This document shows positions 43,628-51,607 of a DNA stretch of 64,000 bases, piece after piece; positions within the stretch are counted from its first letter, which is position 1; the number at the start of each line of letters is the position of its first letter. Origin of the DNA: Lacrimispora sp. BS-2 (GTDB lineage Bacteria > Bacillota > Clostridia > Lachnospirales > Lachnospiraceae). A program made the translations under genes and the position numbers. The notes below the pieces were generated by a model that did no database searches, was not told where the DNA came from, and saw nothing but the letters and a program-made list of their open reading frames with translations. Location of the stretch: the NCBI RefSeq assembly GCF_040207125.1, contig NZ_CP157940.1:3162001-3226000 (forward strand), given 5' to 3'.

Positions 43628-43657
43628 TTTATACACAATTTTACTACATTAAATCAA
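43628..43657 (-). promoter_or_regulatory. promoter of the polysaccharide deacetylase gene
   Basis: TTGATT (43652-43657), 18-base spacer, TATAAA (43628-43633). The rest of the 43512-43946 spacer shows only the cold-shock gene terminator. Confidence 0.55.
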
Positions 43658-43879
43658 CAGTTATCAACAAATCTGACCCCATATAAATACCCTGCCCTCC
43701 ATGCAGTCTCATTTCAGATTAAATGATGGGCACTTTATCCCTCCGGCTGACGTTAATTCCTTCATTCATACTGTCTGCATTCTTCTCCCCAGCCCCGCCT
43801 TATTCCCGTGTATCCGATAAGTTCATCCTCCTATGCAAGGCTCCCTTACTTCCAATAAAATCTTATCCCCTCAATCAAC

Positions 43880-43917
43880 AAAAAAGGCTGTTCCCATCCT
43901 AAAATGAGAACAGCCCT
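43880..43917 (-). terminator. terminator of the cold-shock gene
   Basis: GGGCTGTTCTCAT pairs with ATGGGAACAGCC on the minus strand, followed by TTTTTT. Confidence 0.8.
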
Positions 43918-43946
43918 TAAAGCTTACATATAAATCAAAGCTTTTC

Positions 43947-44150
43947 TTAAGCCATGCAAACGTTAACTGCCTGCAGGCCGCGGTTTCCTTCTGTTGTTTC
44001 ATAAGTTACTTTCTGGCCTTCTTCCAGAGTCTTGTAACCATCAGCAACGATGCCGGAGAAATGTACGAAAACTTCCTCGCCTGTTGCGTCATTTACGATG
44101 AAACCATATCCCTTAGCACCATTAAACCATTTTACTGTACCGTTGTTCAT
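43947..44150 (-). CDS. cold-shock protein, CspA family
   Basis: 67-residue single OB-fold RNA chaperone that melts structured mRNA at low temperature. Both RNA-binding motifs are present: KGYGFI (RNP1, near residue 13) and VFVHF (RNP2, near residue 27). An AGGAGG site lies 5 bases before the ATG. It is monocistronic, with its own promoter (44290-44318), terminator and a long leader containing a strong AU-rich hairpin (44207-44258). Confidence 0.95.
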   Translation of the reverse strand: MNNGTVKWFNGAKGYGFIVNDATGEEVFVHFSGIVADGYKTLEEGQKVTYETTEGNRGLQAVNVCMA

Positions 44151-44206
44151 AACGTGTACCTCCTATAAAATAAAAAATATTTGATATATCGCCTGAAACA
44201 AAAAAT

Positions 44207-44258
44207 CACATATTTTTGTAAATCATCATCCGAAAATAATGACTTACAAAAATATGTG
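44207..44258 (-). promoter_or_regulatory. long hairpin in the cold-shock mRNA leader
   Basis: Two exact 15-base arms, CACATATTTTTGTAA and TTACAAAAATATGTG, with further pairing inside (TCAT/ATGA), occupy the leader of about 130 bases. Cold-shock mRNAs are known to carry leader structures that respond to temperature; this one is AU-rich, as expected of a thermometer. No U run follows, so it is not a typical terminator. Confidence 0.6.
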
Positions 44259-44289
44259 AAATCATAACTCCATTCGATAATACACGTAC

Positions 44290-44318
44290 ATTCTAACCTG
44301 AATTTACAAAATTGTCAA
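44290..44318 (-). promoter_or_regulatory. sigma-A promoter of the cold-shock gene
   Basis: Perfect TTGACA (44313-44318), 17-base spacer and TAGAAT (44290-44295) on the minus strand. Confidence 0.85.
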
Positions 44319-44346
44319 GACTATTCTGTTATTTTAGACTAGAAAA

Positions 44347-44388
44347 GACAGGGTCCTGTCCCTTCTTTAAAAGGTACAAACCCTGTCC
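44347..44388 (-). terminator. terminator of the rplJ-rplL transcript
   Basis: GACAGGGT...TGT and ACA...ACCCTGTC pair on the minus strand, followed by TTTTCT, about 20 bases after the rplL stop. Confidence 0.8.
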
Positions 44389-44408
44389 AAAATAGCCACA
44401 AAATAAAA

Positions 44409-44780
44409 TTACTTTAAAGTAACTTTTGCGCCTTCAGCCTCTAAGGAAGTCTTGATCTGCTCAGCCTCTTCCTTGGAAGCGCCAGCCTTTAATACCTTAG
44501 GAGCGCCGTCAACTACGTCTTTAGCTTCCTTTAAGCCTAAGCCAGTAGCTTCACGAACAACTTTGATAACTTTAACCTTGTTAGGACCAACTTCGGTTAA
44601 TTCAACGTCGAATTCAGTCTTCTCTTCTTCTGCTGCTGCAGGGCCTGCTGCTGCAACTACTACGCCTGCTGCTGCAGATACACCAAATTCTTCCTCACAT
44701 GCCTTTACTAATTCGTTTAATTCTAATACAGATAATTCTTTGATCGCTTCGATAAATTCAGCTGTTGTTAACTTTGCCAT
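44409..44780 (-). CDS. rplL: 50S ribosomal protein L7/L12
   Basis: 123 residues: N-terminal dimerisation helices ([20 protein letters not shown]), an Ala-rich hinge ([14 protein letters not shown]) and the C-terminal domain that recruits translation factors ([20 protein letters not shown]). It sits at the end of the ribosomal-protein operon, 116 bases after rplJ. The spacer contains a two-hairpin repeat. Confidence 0.97.
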   Translation of the reverse strand: MAKLTTAEFIEAIKELSVLELNELVKACEEEFGVSAAAGVVVAAAGPAAAEEEKTEFDVELTEVGPNKVKVIKVVREATGLGLKEAKDVVDGAPKVLKAGASKEEAEQIKTSLEAEGAKVTLK

Positions 44781-44810
44781 TATAATATACCTCCGTATTT
44801 AATATGTTTT

Positions 44811-44895
44811 TTAAGGAAGTTCGATTCGCTTAATCGCTTACCGAACGGCTAATTTTCTAAATTCAGGTGCGCTGCGCTTACCTTCATTAAGAATC
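44811..44895 (-). repeat. intergenic two-hairpin repeat, copy B (rplJ-rplL spacer)
   Basis: Directly after the rplJ stop the minus strand pairs GATTCTTAATGAAGGT with ACCTGAATTTAGAAAATT around an AAGCGCAGCGC loop. A second element, GTTCGGT.../...ATCGAAC, follows. The layout matches copies at 7690, 46413 and 49366 with differing arm sequences. Confidence 0.65.
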
Positions 44896-45399
44896 TTATG
44901 CTTCTGCTGCTTCTCCGCCCTGAGCATCTGCAATCTGCTTGAGAACGCGAGCAATGTTTGTGATAGGAGACTGGATGCTTCCAAGCAATTTTCCAAGAAG
45001 GATGTCTCTGGAAGGAATGCTGGAGATCTTCGCCATACCCTTTGCATCATAATAAGTGCCTTCTACAACGCCGCCTTTGACTTCCAAAGCCGGAGCAGTC
45101 TTAGCAAACTCAGCCAGGATTCTTGCCGGAGCTGTTGCATCTGTCTTGGATACAGCGATTGCTGTAGGTCCTTCCAGATTCGGCTCCAGAGCTTCAAATG
45201 CTGTGCCCTGAGCAGCGAAACGAATCATAGTATTCTTATATACTTTGTAGGAAATACCAGCCTCTCTTAATTTCTTACGAAGCTCTGTATCCTGAGCAAC
45301 TGAGATACCACGATAATCTACAACTACCGCTGACTCAGCGCCATCAAGTAATTCCTTGATCTCGCTTACAACTGGCTGCTTTAATTCAACTTTTGCCAT
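44896..45399 (-). CDS. rplJ: 50S ribosomal protein L10
   Basis: 167-residue stalk base protein (MAKVELKQPVVSEIKELLDG start; KVYKNTMIRFAA and VKGGVVEG are family motifs). Its Ala/Glu-rich C-terminal helix binds L7/L12 dimers. L10 represses its own operon by binding the leader seen at 45467-45605. AGGAGG precedes the ATG. Confidence 0.97.
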   Translation of the reverse strand: MAKVELKQPVVSEIKELLDGAESAVVVDYRGISVAQDTELRKKLREAGISYKVYKNTMIRFAAQGTAFEALEPNLEGPTAIAVSKTDATAPARILAEFAKTAPALEVKGGVVEGTYYDAKGMAKISSIPSRDILLGKLLGSIQSPITNIARVLKQIADAQGGEAAEA

Positions 45400-45466
45400 T
45401 ATGGTTTACCTCCTGTTTAGTCTGAGCCTCCCGGTTGCCCGCAAGGCCCGCTCGTATAAACCGCAA

Positions 45467-45605
45467 AGAAAAACCTCTCCGCCGGATGGACAGAGAGGTC
45501 TACAATTCATTTATACAAAATGATTCTTGTACATTCCTCGGCAGGCGTTAACACCTTATGCCTTACGGCACCTGCTGTCTTCGGCAGTCAATACTTGCAT
45601 AGTAT
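45467..45605 (-). ncRNA. L10 leader with downstream attenuator hairpin
   Basis: Between rplA and rplJ the minus strand carries the L10-leader signature: GACTGCCGAAGACAGCAGGT, then GCCGTAAGGC, then GCCTGCCGAGGAA. A terminator-like stem ACCTCTC/GAGAGGT (45473-45499) with TTTTTC follows. In known L10 leaders the protein binds the kink-turn region and lowers rplJL expression; the stem-plus-U run suggests attenuation here. Confidence 0.85.
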
Positions 45606-45642
45606 AACATTATTTATAATTAATGTCAACCACAAAACAAAA

Positions 45643-46338
45643 TTAGTTCATTAACTTTGCTACGTTCAGTTTTACGCCAGGTCCCATGGTGGAAGCCAGT
45701 GTAACACTCTTTAAGTAGGCACCCTTAACTGTACTTGGTCTTGCTTTGACGATTGCATCAACAAGCGTCTGGAAGTTGTCCGCTAACTGATCTTCTGTGA
45801 AAGAAGCTTTTCCAACTGGCACGTGGATAATATTTGTTTTATCAAGTCTGTACTCAACCTTACCAGCTTTGATATCGTTGATTGCCTTTGTTACATCCAT
45901 GGTAACAGTACCAGCTTTTGGGTTCGGCATTAAGCCCTTTGGTCCCAGGACACGTCCCAGACGGCCAACAACACCCATCATATCTGGAGTAGCAACAACT
46001 ACATCAAAATCCAACCAGCCTTCGTTCTGGATCTTCGGAATCAGTTCCTCAGCTCCAACGTAATCTGCGCCTGCGGCCTGTGCTTCATCAGCCTTCGGAC
46101 CCTTAGCGAAAACTAAAATACGAACAGTTTTACCTGTACCGTGTGGAAGTACAACTGCACCACGGATCTGCTGGTCTGCGTGACGTCCGTCACAACCGGT
46201 TCTGATATGAGCTTCTATGGTTTCATCAAATTTAGCACTTGCATTCTGCTTAACTAAAGAGATTGCTGCTGGTGCATCGTAGAGAACAGAACGATCTACT
46301 GTTTTAGCTGCCTCTGCGTATCTTTTTCCTCTTTTCAT
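45643..46338 (-). CDS. rplA: 50S ribosomal protein L1
   Basis: 231 residues starting [16 protein letters not shown]. The two-domain L1 fold is clear: [48 protein letters not shown] in short motifs, and a C-terminal [15 protein letters not shown]. It binds 23S rRNA at the L1 stalk and represses its own mRNA. The longer upstream frame was rejected because it would translate the L1 binding site and ribosome site. Confidence 0.97.
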   Translation of the reverse strand: MKRGKRYAEAAKTVDRSVLYDAPAAISLVKQNASAKFDETIEAHIRTGCDGRHADQQIRGAVVLPHGTGKTVRILVFAKGPKADEAQAAGADYVGAEELIPKIQNEGWLDFDVVVATPDMMGVVGRLGRVLGPKGLMPNPKAGTVTMDVTKAINDIKAGKVEYRLDKTNIIHVPVGKASFTEDQLADNFQTLVDAIVKARPSTVKGAYLKSVTLASTMGPGVKLNVAKLMN

Positions 46339-46354
46339 TCTAAATAACCTCCTA

Positions 46355-46383
46355 GTGGTATTGTCGGGGATTTTCCCTCCCAC
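46355..46383 (-). promoter_or_regulatory. L1-binding mRNA site in front of rplA
   Basis: Minus-strand GTGGGAGGGAAAATCC is followed by CCGACAATACCAC, then AGGAGG and the rplA start. It imitates the L1 site of 23S rRNA (GGUGGGAGGC ... CCGACC..GAAAUACCACC). The terminal stem includes bases next to the ribosome site, so binding would block rplA translation. Confidence 0.75.
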
Positions 46384-46412
46384 GTTCTTAAAACTTCGTT
46401 AACTGCGATATT

Positions 46413-46502
46413 ATTAAGAAAACTCGATTTGCCTGACGGCGCTTCGAACGGCTATCTTTCTAAACTCAAGCTGCACTTGTGCCTGCTTTCATCAAGAAAA
46501 AT
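46413..46502 (-). repeat. intergenic two-hairpin repeat, copy C (rplK-rplA spacer)
   Basis: Minus-strand TTTTTCTTGATGAAAGC pairs with GCTTGAGTTTAGAAAGA around GGCACAAGTGCA. The second element AGCCGTTCGAAGCGCCGTCAGG then runs into AAATCGAG. It lies between the rplK stop and the L1 site in front of rplA. Confidence 0.65.
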
Positions 46503-46514
46503 ATTCCAAGAAAA

Positions 46515-46943
46515 TTAAGCCTCTTCTACCGTGATACCCATACTTCTTGCGGTACCGGCTATCATACTCATAGCTGATTCAACAGATGCAGCATTTAAGT
46601 CTGGCATCTTCAGTTCAGCGATCTTCTGTAATTCAGCCTTGGTAATTGTAGCTACCTTTGTCTTATTAGGAACTGCAGATCCGGATTTGATCTTGCAGGC
46701 TTTCTTTAATAATACAGCAGCCGGTGGAGTCTTGGTTATGAAGCTGAAGCTTCTGTCAGCATAAACAGTGATAACAACCGGAATGATTAAATCTCCCTGA
46801 TCAGCTGTTCTAGCGTTGAATTCCTTTGTAAACTGTACGATGTTTACACCATGCTGTCCAAGTGCTGGACCTACAGGAGGAGCTGGTGTAGCCTTTCCCG
46901 CTGGAATCTGCAATTTGATATATCCTGTTACTTTCTTTGCCAT
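46515..46943 (-). CDS. rplK: 50S ribosomal protein L11
   Basis: 142 residues: N-terminal proline-rich switch ([20 protein letters not shown]) and the C-terminal RNA-binding domain. It is part of the factor-binding centre and needed for RelA activation. The ATG follows AGGAGG. It is first of the rplK-rplA pair, with an L1-type site in its leader. Confidence 0.97.
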   Translation of the reverse strand: MAKKVTGYIKLQIPAGKATPAPPVGPALGQHGVNIVQFTKEFNARTADQGDLIIPVVITVYADRSFSFITKTPPAAVLLKKACKIKSGSAVPNKTKVATITKAELQKIAELKMPDLNAASVESAMSMIAGTARSMGITVEEA

Positions 46944-46965
46944 AATAAGGCACCTCCTAATAAAT

Positions 46966-46993
46966 GTGGTATTGTCGGGGATTTCCCTCCCAC
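46966..46993 (-). promoter_or_regulatory. L1-binding mRNA site in front of rplK
   Basis: GTGGGAGGGAAATCC followed by CCGACAATACCAC, identical except for one A to the site in front of rplA, placed 8 bases before the rplK AGGAGG. In other bacteria L1 represses the rplK-rplA operon at such a single site. Confidence 0.78.
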
Positions 46994-47027
46994 GAGCCTA
47001 TACACCGGTATAAGCCGCTTTTACTTG

Positions 47028-47543
47028 TTACATCTTTTTCACTTCGCTGAAGTTTAATTCTACCGGAGTCTCCCGGCCGAACATTTCAACGCTCATGGTG
47101 ATGGTTTTCTTACTTTCGTTGATGGACTTGATAGCACCAACCGTATCCTTCCATGCACCGGAAGTTACCACAACGGTATCTCCCTCTTCAAAGCCAATGA
47201 TGACCTCTTCGTTCTTGAATCCAAGTTTCTCCATCTCTTCTTCTGTCAGAGGAACCGGTTTTGATCCAGGACCTACAAAGCCTGTCACTCCACGGGTATT
47301 ACGCACCACATACCATGTGTCATCATTCATGACCATGTGAATCAGTACGTAGCCGGGAAACATCTTTTTATCGGCCTTCTTCTCAACGCCATTCTTAAGT
47401 TCAATGACGGATTCAAGCGGAACCGATACTTCCAGAATCTGATCCTGTAAGTTTCTGTTTTCGATTGTTTTCTCAATGTCAACCTTTACTTTATTCTCAT
47501 ATCCTGAATAGGTATGAACTACATACCAATGTGCTTCTGACAT
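47028..47543 (-). CDS. nusG: transcription antitermination factor NusG
   Basis: 171 residues. The N-terminal NGN domain (WYVVHTYSGYENKVK, KKMFPGYVLIHMVMND) contacts RNA polymerase. The C-terminal KOW domain (GDTVVVTSGAWKDTVG) contacts Rho or ribosomal protein S10. It lies between secE and rplK as in most bacteria, 23 bases after secE. Confidence 0.97.
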   Translation of the reverse strand: MSEAHWYVVHTYSGYENKVKVDIEKTIENRNLQDQILEVSVPLESVIELKNGVEKKADKKMFPGYVLIHMVMNDDTWYVVRNTRGVTGFVGPGSKPVPLTEEEMEKLGFKNEEVIIGFEEGDTVVVTSGAWKDTVGAIKSINESKKTITMSVEMFGRETPVELNFSEVKKM

Positions 47544-47566
47544 AAACTCACCTTAACCCTTACGAA

Positions 47567-47770
47567 TTATAAGATAAAACTGAGACCAAACTTGATGATC
47601 AGATCAAGAATTCCGATAATCAGTCCTAAAGCAATCGCTGAAGACATGACAGCGATCGTCTGTTTCGTTACGGTTTCTTTGTCAGCCCAAACGATTTTTG
47701 CAAACTCAGATTTCAGACCCTTAAAAAAGCTCTTCTTCTGAGCACTCTCGTTGTTCACTGTATCTCCCAT
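47567..47770 (-). CDS. secE: preprotein translocase subunit SecE
   Basis: 67 residues: a short amphipathic N-terminal helix (KSFFKGLKSEFAKIVWADKE) and one transmembrane helix (TIAVMSSAIALGLIIGILDL). This is the usual single-span SecE that clamps SecY. It is in the standard rpmG-secE-nusG order. Confidence 0.95.
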   Translation of the reverse strand: MGDTVNNESAQKKSFFKGLKSEFAKIVWADKETVTKQTIAVMSSAIALGLIIGILDLIIKFGLSFIL

Positions 47771-47878
47771 GATTTGCCTCCTAATGAAGTAAGCGGATAT
47801 GCAAGCATATCCAGTTGCTTCACAAACTCAAGGTTGGAAGACGTCTTTCTTTCAACCTTCACGTCTTTTACAAACTGA

Positions 47879-48028
47879 TTACTTTGTTTCCTTGTGCATT
47901 GTATGGCTCTTACAGAATCTGCAATACTTTTTGGTTTCCATTCTGTCCGGATGAGTCTTCTTATCCTTGGTCATGTTGTAATTACGCTGTTTGCATTCTG
48001 TACATGCCAGTGTGATTTTTGTGCGCAC
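47879..48028 (-). CDS. rpmG: 50S ribosomal protein L33, GTG start
   Basis: 49 residues read as [20 protein letters not shown], then [19 protein letters not shown] and so on. The two C-x2-C pairs mark the zinc-binding form. No ATG is available upstream; the GTG at 48026-48028 stands 8 bases after GGAGG and is the evident start. It is first gene of the rpmG-secE-nusG transcript, with two tandem promoters 110-210 bases upstream. Confidence 0.93.
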   Translation of the reverse strand: MRTKITLACTECKQRNYNMTKDKKTHPDRMETKKYCRFCKSHTMHKETK

Positions 48029-48136
48029 GACTTCCACCTCCACTTAAATTTTCATTGTTGTGTATTAAGTCCCTTTTTCTGCCGCAAGAAATTTTGAGCA
48101 TAAAAAAAAGACCTAAGCTCTTCCATTCGCCCAATT

Positions 48137-48165
48137 ACTATAACACACAGGCCAGGATTCGTCAA
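48137..48165 (-). promoter_or_regulatory. promoter P1 of rpmG-secE-nusG
   Basis: TTGACG (48160-48165), 17-base spacer, TATAGT (48137-48142) on the minus strand, about 110 bases before rpmG. Its leader contains an AGGTC plus T8 run shortly after the start. Confidence 0.8.
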
Positions 48166-48206
48166 TCTTTTTTTCTGAAAAGCAATGATATTTACGGTAT
48201 TTCGCC

Positions 48207-48235
48207 ATTATATCATGTAAGCAAATAAATTGCAA
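48207..48235 (-). promoter_or_regulatory. promoter P2 of rpmG-secE-nusG
   Basis: TTGCAA (48230-48235), 17-base spacer, consensus TATAAT (48207-48212), 70 bases upstream of P1. The remaining 48236-48497 stretch between the operon and rfbD shows no gene. Confidence 0.75.
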
Positions 48236-48497
48236 GCCCGGTTAGAAGATTTAAAGATTTTTAAATCTGTTCCGGCCGGACCTGCTGCTATAATAATATG
48301 TTTTCTATACTTTTTTGCTATGGCCTTACAGGGGGCCGTCGGGATGCCTTTAAAAGAGTCGGCCATGGTCCATATCCACTGCAGAATATTTTTCTGACGC
48401 ATTTTCGTCAAAACCGACTCCAATTCCAGGCTTGCCATTTAAACAGGAATATCCTTCTCTGATCACGGGACAGCCTGGGAATACCTTCTGCTGATGA

Positions 48498-49346
48498 TTA
48501 ACCGGGAAAAACGACCTCCAGATACCGTTTTAAGGCATCCTGCCAGGAAGGCAGGGGAAGAAAACCGTTTTCCTCAAGTTTATCCTTGTTCATACGGCTG
48601 TTGGCAGGCCGTTTTGCTTTTGCCGGATACTGGTCTGAACCGACAGGCTCCACTTTTACATCCATGCCCGCCTGTTTAAAGATTTCACAGGCAAACTCAT
48701 ACCAGGTGCACAGGCCTTGGTTGGTGGCATGGTAACGCCCGTATTTCTCCGTTTCTATCATGTCCACCAAAAGGCGGGCCAGATCATAAGTATAGGTAGG
48801 AGAACCGGTCTGGTCAGCGACTACCGTTAATTTATCATGAGTCTTTCCCAGATTCAGCATGGTCTTTATAAAGTTCTTTCCATTTACGCCAAATACCCAG
48901 GCAATCCTTACGATAAAATATTTAGAGAGATTTTCTTCCACTGCCAGTTCTCCCTCATATTTGGTCTGGCCGTAAACATTTAGCGGCTCCCTCTTATCAT
49001 CAGGCTCCCAGGGACGGGTTCCCTGGCCGTTAAACACATAATCCGTACTGATGTACATCATCTTGATATCCAGCTCCCGGCATACCCTGGCAATGTACTC
49101 CGTTCCCTTTGCGTTAACGTTCCGGCACACTTCCTCATTTTCTTCCGCCGCATCCACAGCCGTATAGGCAGCACAGTGGATGACGGCATCAGGAGCGGCT
49201 GCCTTAATGACCCGGTTTACGCTGTCCTTATCTGTGATGTCCATCTCATCGATGTCCACTCCGACTGCCTCATGTCCCCGCTTTTTTAATTCATTTACTA
49301 CATCAAATCCAAGCTGGCCTTTTACGCCAGTAACAAACACTTTCAT
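48498..49346 (-). CDS. rfbD: dTDP-4-dehydrorhamnose reductase
   Basis: 282 residues of the extended short-chain dehydrogenase family, last step of dTDP-L-rhamnose synthesis. It shows the nucleotide motif TGVKGQLGFDV, catalytic YxxxK as YGQTKYEGE, and the sugar-binding region GSPTYTYDLARLL. The start MKVFVTG follows AGAGG. It is third in transcription after rfbA and rfbB. A two-hairpin repeat fills the rfbB-rfbD spacer. Confidence 0.93.
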   Translation of the reverse strand: MKVFVTGVKGQLGFDVVNELKKRGHEAVGVDIDEMDITDKDSVNRVIKAAAPDAVIHCAAYTAVDAAEENEEVCRNVNAKGTEYIARVCRELDIKMMYISTDYVFNGQGTRPWEPDDKREPLNVYGQTKYEGELAVEENLSKYFIVRIAWVFGVNGKNFIKTMLNLGKTHDKLTVVADQTGSPTYTYDLARLLVDMIETEKYGRYHATNQGLCTWYEFACEIFKQAGMDVKVEPVGSDQYPAKAKRPANSRMNKDKLEENGFLPLPSWQDALKRYLEVVFPG

Positions 49347-49365
49347 ATATACCTCTTTTCTACAG

Positions 49366-49452
49366 GGAAGTCCGATTCGCCTGACAGCTGGTGGAACGGC
49401 TGATTTTCCAGGCTCAGCCGGCACTGCACATGGCTGAGCCTGGAAAATTATG
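49366..49452 (-). repeat. intergenic two-hairpin repeat, copy D (rfbB-rfbD spacer)
   Basis: Here the first hairpin has perfect 16-base arms (49404-49419 and 49432-49447; TTTTCCAGGCTCAGCC). It is followed by the conserved AGCCGTTCC...GGCGAATCGGACTTC element. The arms differ in sequence from copies A-C but keep the pairing. Confidence 0.65.
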
Positions 49453-49475
49453 CCCACGAAATCCTGCCGGGGAAT

Positions 49476-50498
49476 TTATAAACGCTCCCCGTACATGTTA
49501 TCAAAATAATTCTGGTATTCCCCATTGATGATATGCTTCCACCAGTCCTCATTGTCCAGATACCACTGGATAGTCTGACGGATTCCGGTATCAAAGTTAT
49601 ATTTGGGCTTCCAGCCAAGTTCGGTCTCCAGCTTCTTCGGGTCAATGGCATAACGTCTGTCATGACCAGGGCGGTCGGTAACGAACTTGATCAGGCTCTC
49701 CGGTTTATCAAGGGCTTTCAGGATGGTCTTAACCACTTCTAAGTTAGTGCGCTCGTTGTGTCCGCCTACATTGTAGACCTCGCCCACTTTTCCCTTGTGA
49801 ATGATCAGATCAATCGCCTCGCAGTGATCGGAAACATGGAGCCAGTCTCTCACATTTTCCCCTGTTCCATATACCGGAAGCTCTTCATCTGCCAGGGCAC
49901 GGCTGATGATAAGCGGAATCAGCTTTTCCGGGAAATGATAGGGCCCATAGTTATTGGAACATCTGGAAATGGTCACCGGAAGTCCAAAGGTTCTCTGGTA
50001 TGCCAGGACAAAAAGGTCTGCACTGGCTTTTGAAGAGGAATAAGGGCTTGAAGTATGAAGCGGAGTTTCCTCTGTGAAGAATAGGTCAGGGCGGTCCAAA
50101 GGCAGGTCGCCGTATACTTCATCAGTGGAAACCTGATGATAGCGCTTGATCCCGTAAGTGCGGCAGGCATCAAGAAGGGTCGTGGTTCCCATTACATTGG
50201 TTCTTACAAATGCCTCCGGGTCTGTAATGGAACGGTCCACATGGCTCTCTGCCGCAAAGTTTACCACCACATCTGGTTTTTCCTTCTCAAAAAGGTCAAA
50301 GACAAAGCTTCTGTCCGCAATATCCCCTTTTACAAATTTATAATTAGGCTTATCCTCAACAGACTTTAATGTCTCCAGGTTTCCTGCATAGGTCAAAAGG
50401 TCCAGATTGATGATCTGGTAATCCGGATACTTATTTACCATATGATGTACAAAATTTCCGCCGATAAAACCGGCTCCTCCGGTAACGATAATCTTCAT
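49476..50498 (-). CDS. rfbB: dTDP-glucose 4,6-dehydratase
   Basis: 340 residues. NAD-binding GGAGFIGGNF at the N-terminus; catalytic TDEVYG and YSSSKA (YxxxK); and RCSNNYGPY in the middle. It converts dTDP-glucose to dTDP-4-keto-6-deoxyglucose for rhamnose synthesis. AGGAGG precedes the ATG. It follows rfbA by about 130 bases. Confidence 0.95.
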   Translation of the reverse strand: MKIIVTGGAGFIGGNFVHHMVNKYPDYQIINLDLLTYAGNLETLKSVEDKPNYKFVKGDIADRSFVFDLFEKEKPDVVVNFAAESHVDRSITDPEAFVRTNVMGTTTLLDACRTYGIKRYHQVSTDEVYGDLPLDRPDLFFTEETPLHTSSPYSSSKASADLFVLAYQRTFGLPVTISRCSNNYGPYHFPEKLIPLIISRALADEELPVYGTGENVRDWLHVSDHCEAIDLIIHKGKVGEVYNVGGHNERTNLEVVKTILKALDKPESLIKFVTDRPGHDRRYAIDPKKLETELGWKPKYNFDTGIRQTIQWYLDNEDWWKHIINGEYQNYFDNMYGERL

Positions 50499-50632
50499 TT
50501 ATATACTCCTCCTCTTTAATTGGCATAAAATATGACTTATCAGAAACTACAAAGCAGATTCTGATAAAAGGGATGCTTTTTGCCCCGTCCATCCGACTAC
50601 CAGAAGTGCTTTTCCTTCCGATAATATTCTTC

Positions 50633-51523
50633 TTAACCGTGTAATCTGTCAATGTATTTTCCGGCAAGGACATCCATCAGATATTGTCCGTACTGGTTCT
50701 TCTTCAAAGGCTCAATGTTTTCCATCAACTGATCCTTTGTGATCCAGTGGTTCAAATAAGCGATTTCCTCCAGACAAGCGATCTTCCTGTGCTGGTGTGT
50801 CTCCATGGTGCGGACAAAATCAGTGGCATCTGCCAGGGATTCATGGGTCCCCGTATCAAGCCAGGTAAAGCCCTGGCCCAAAAGCTCCACATCAAGCTTT
50901 CCTTCTTCTAAGTAAATGCGGTTTAAATCCGTGATCTCCAGCTCGCCCCTGGCCGATGGTTCTAAATTCTTCGCATATTCCACAACCTTATTATCATAGA
51001 AATAAAGTCCGGTCACACAATAATTGCTCTTTGGCTTTTCCGGTTTTTCTTCAATGGATACTGCTTTTCCGTCAGAATCAAATTCCACGATACCAAAGCG
51101 TTCCGGATCATCCACATAATAGCCGAATACCGTAGCACCGTCCTTTTTATTAGCCGCATTCAACAGGCGTTTGTTAAGTCCGTGGCCTGCAAAAATATTA
51201 TCTCCAAGAATCATTGCTACGCTGTCATCACCGATAAATTCCTCTCCAATGATAAATGCCTGTGCAAGGCCATCAGGGGAAGGCTGGACCGCATAGGATA
51301 AGCGGATTCCAAACTGATTACCGTCTCCTAAAAGCGCCTCAAACCGGGGTGTGTCATCTGGGGTAGAGATGATCAGTATATCCCGGATTCCTGCGTTCAT
51401 TAAAACGGACAGCGGATAATAAATCATCGGCTTGTCATAAATAGGCAGTAACTGTTTGGAAGTTACCATGGTCAGCGGGTAAAGTCTGGTGCCGGAGCCT
51501 CCGGCAAGTATAATTCCCTTCAT
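50633..51523 (-). CDS. rfbA: glucose-1-phosphate thymidylyltransferase
   Basis: 296 residues. Nucleotidyltransferase signature [11 protein letters not shown] at the N-terminus, LGDNIFAG and [21 protein letters not shown] in motifs typical of RmlA. It makes dTDP-glucose, the first step to dTDP-rhamnose. The start MKGIILAGG follows GGAGGAG. Its promoter carries a MerR-type 19-base spacer with the same operator as the neighbouring MerR-methyltransferase gene. Confidence 0.95.
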   Translation of the reverse strand: MKGIILAGGSGTRLYPLTMVTSKQLLPIYDKPMIYYPLSVLMNAGIRDILIISTPDDTPRFEALLGDGNQFGIRLSYAVQPSPDGLAQAFIIGEEFIGDDSVAMILGDNIFAGHGLNKRLLNAANKKDGATVFGYYVDDPERFGIVEFDSDGKAVSIEEKPEKPKSNYCVTGLYFYDNKVVEYAKNLEPSARGELEITDLNRIYLEEGKLDVELLGQGFTWLDTGTHESLADATDFVRTMETHQHRKIACLEEIAYLNHWITKDQLMENIEPLKKNQYGQYLMDVLAGKYIDRLHG

Positions 51524-51554
51524 TTGTTTCTCCTCCGTATCAATTCGTGATACC

Positions 51555-51585
51555 ATCATACAGGGTGACGCTAGGTCACTGTCAA
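51555..51585 (-). promoter_or_regulatory. rfbA promoter with MerR-type operator
   Basis: TTGACA (51580-51585) and TATGAT (51555-51560) have a 19-base spacer, the over-long spacing that MerR activators correct. Inside the spacer is the dyad GTGAC-gctag-GTCAC. The same arrangement with nearly the same bases stands at 52831-52861. Confidence 0.75.
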
Positions 51586-51607
51586 GTCCTTTTCCATTAA
51601 TTTTTCT

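Noticed and set aside
44452..44802. Plus-strand 116-residue frame opposite rplL
   Set aside because: Antisense shadow of the Ala/Glu-rich L7/L12 gene.
46339..46383. Longer rplA start reading MGGKIPDN
   Set aside because: It would translate the L1 site and the ribosome site itself; the ATG of MKRGKRYAE fits family length and spacing.
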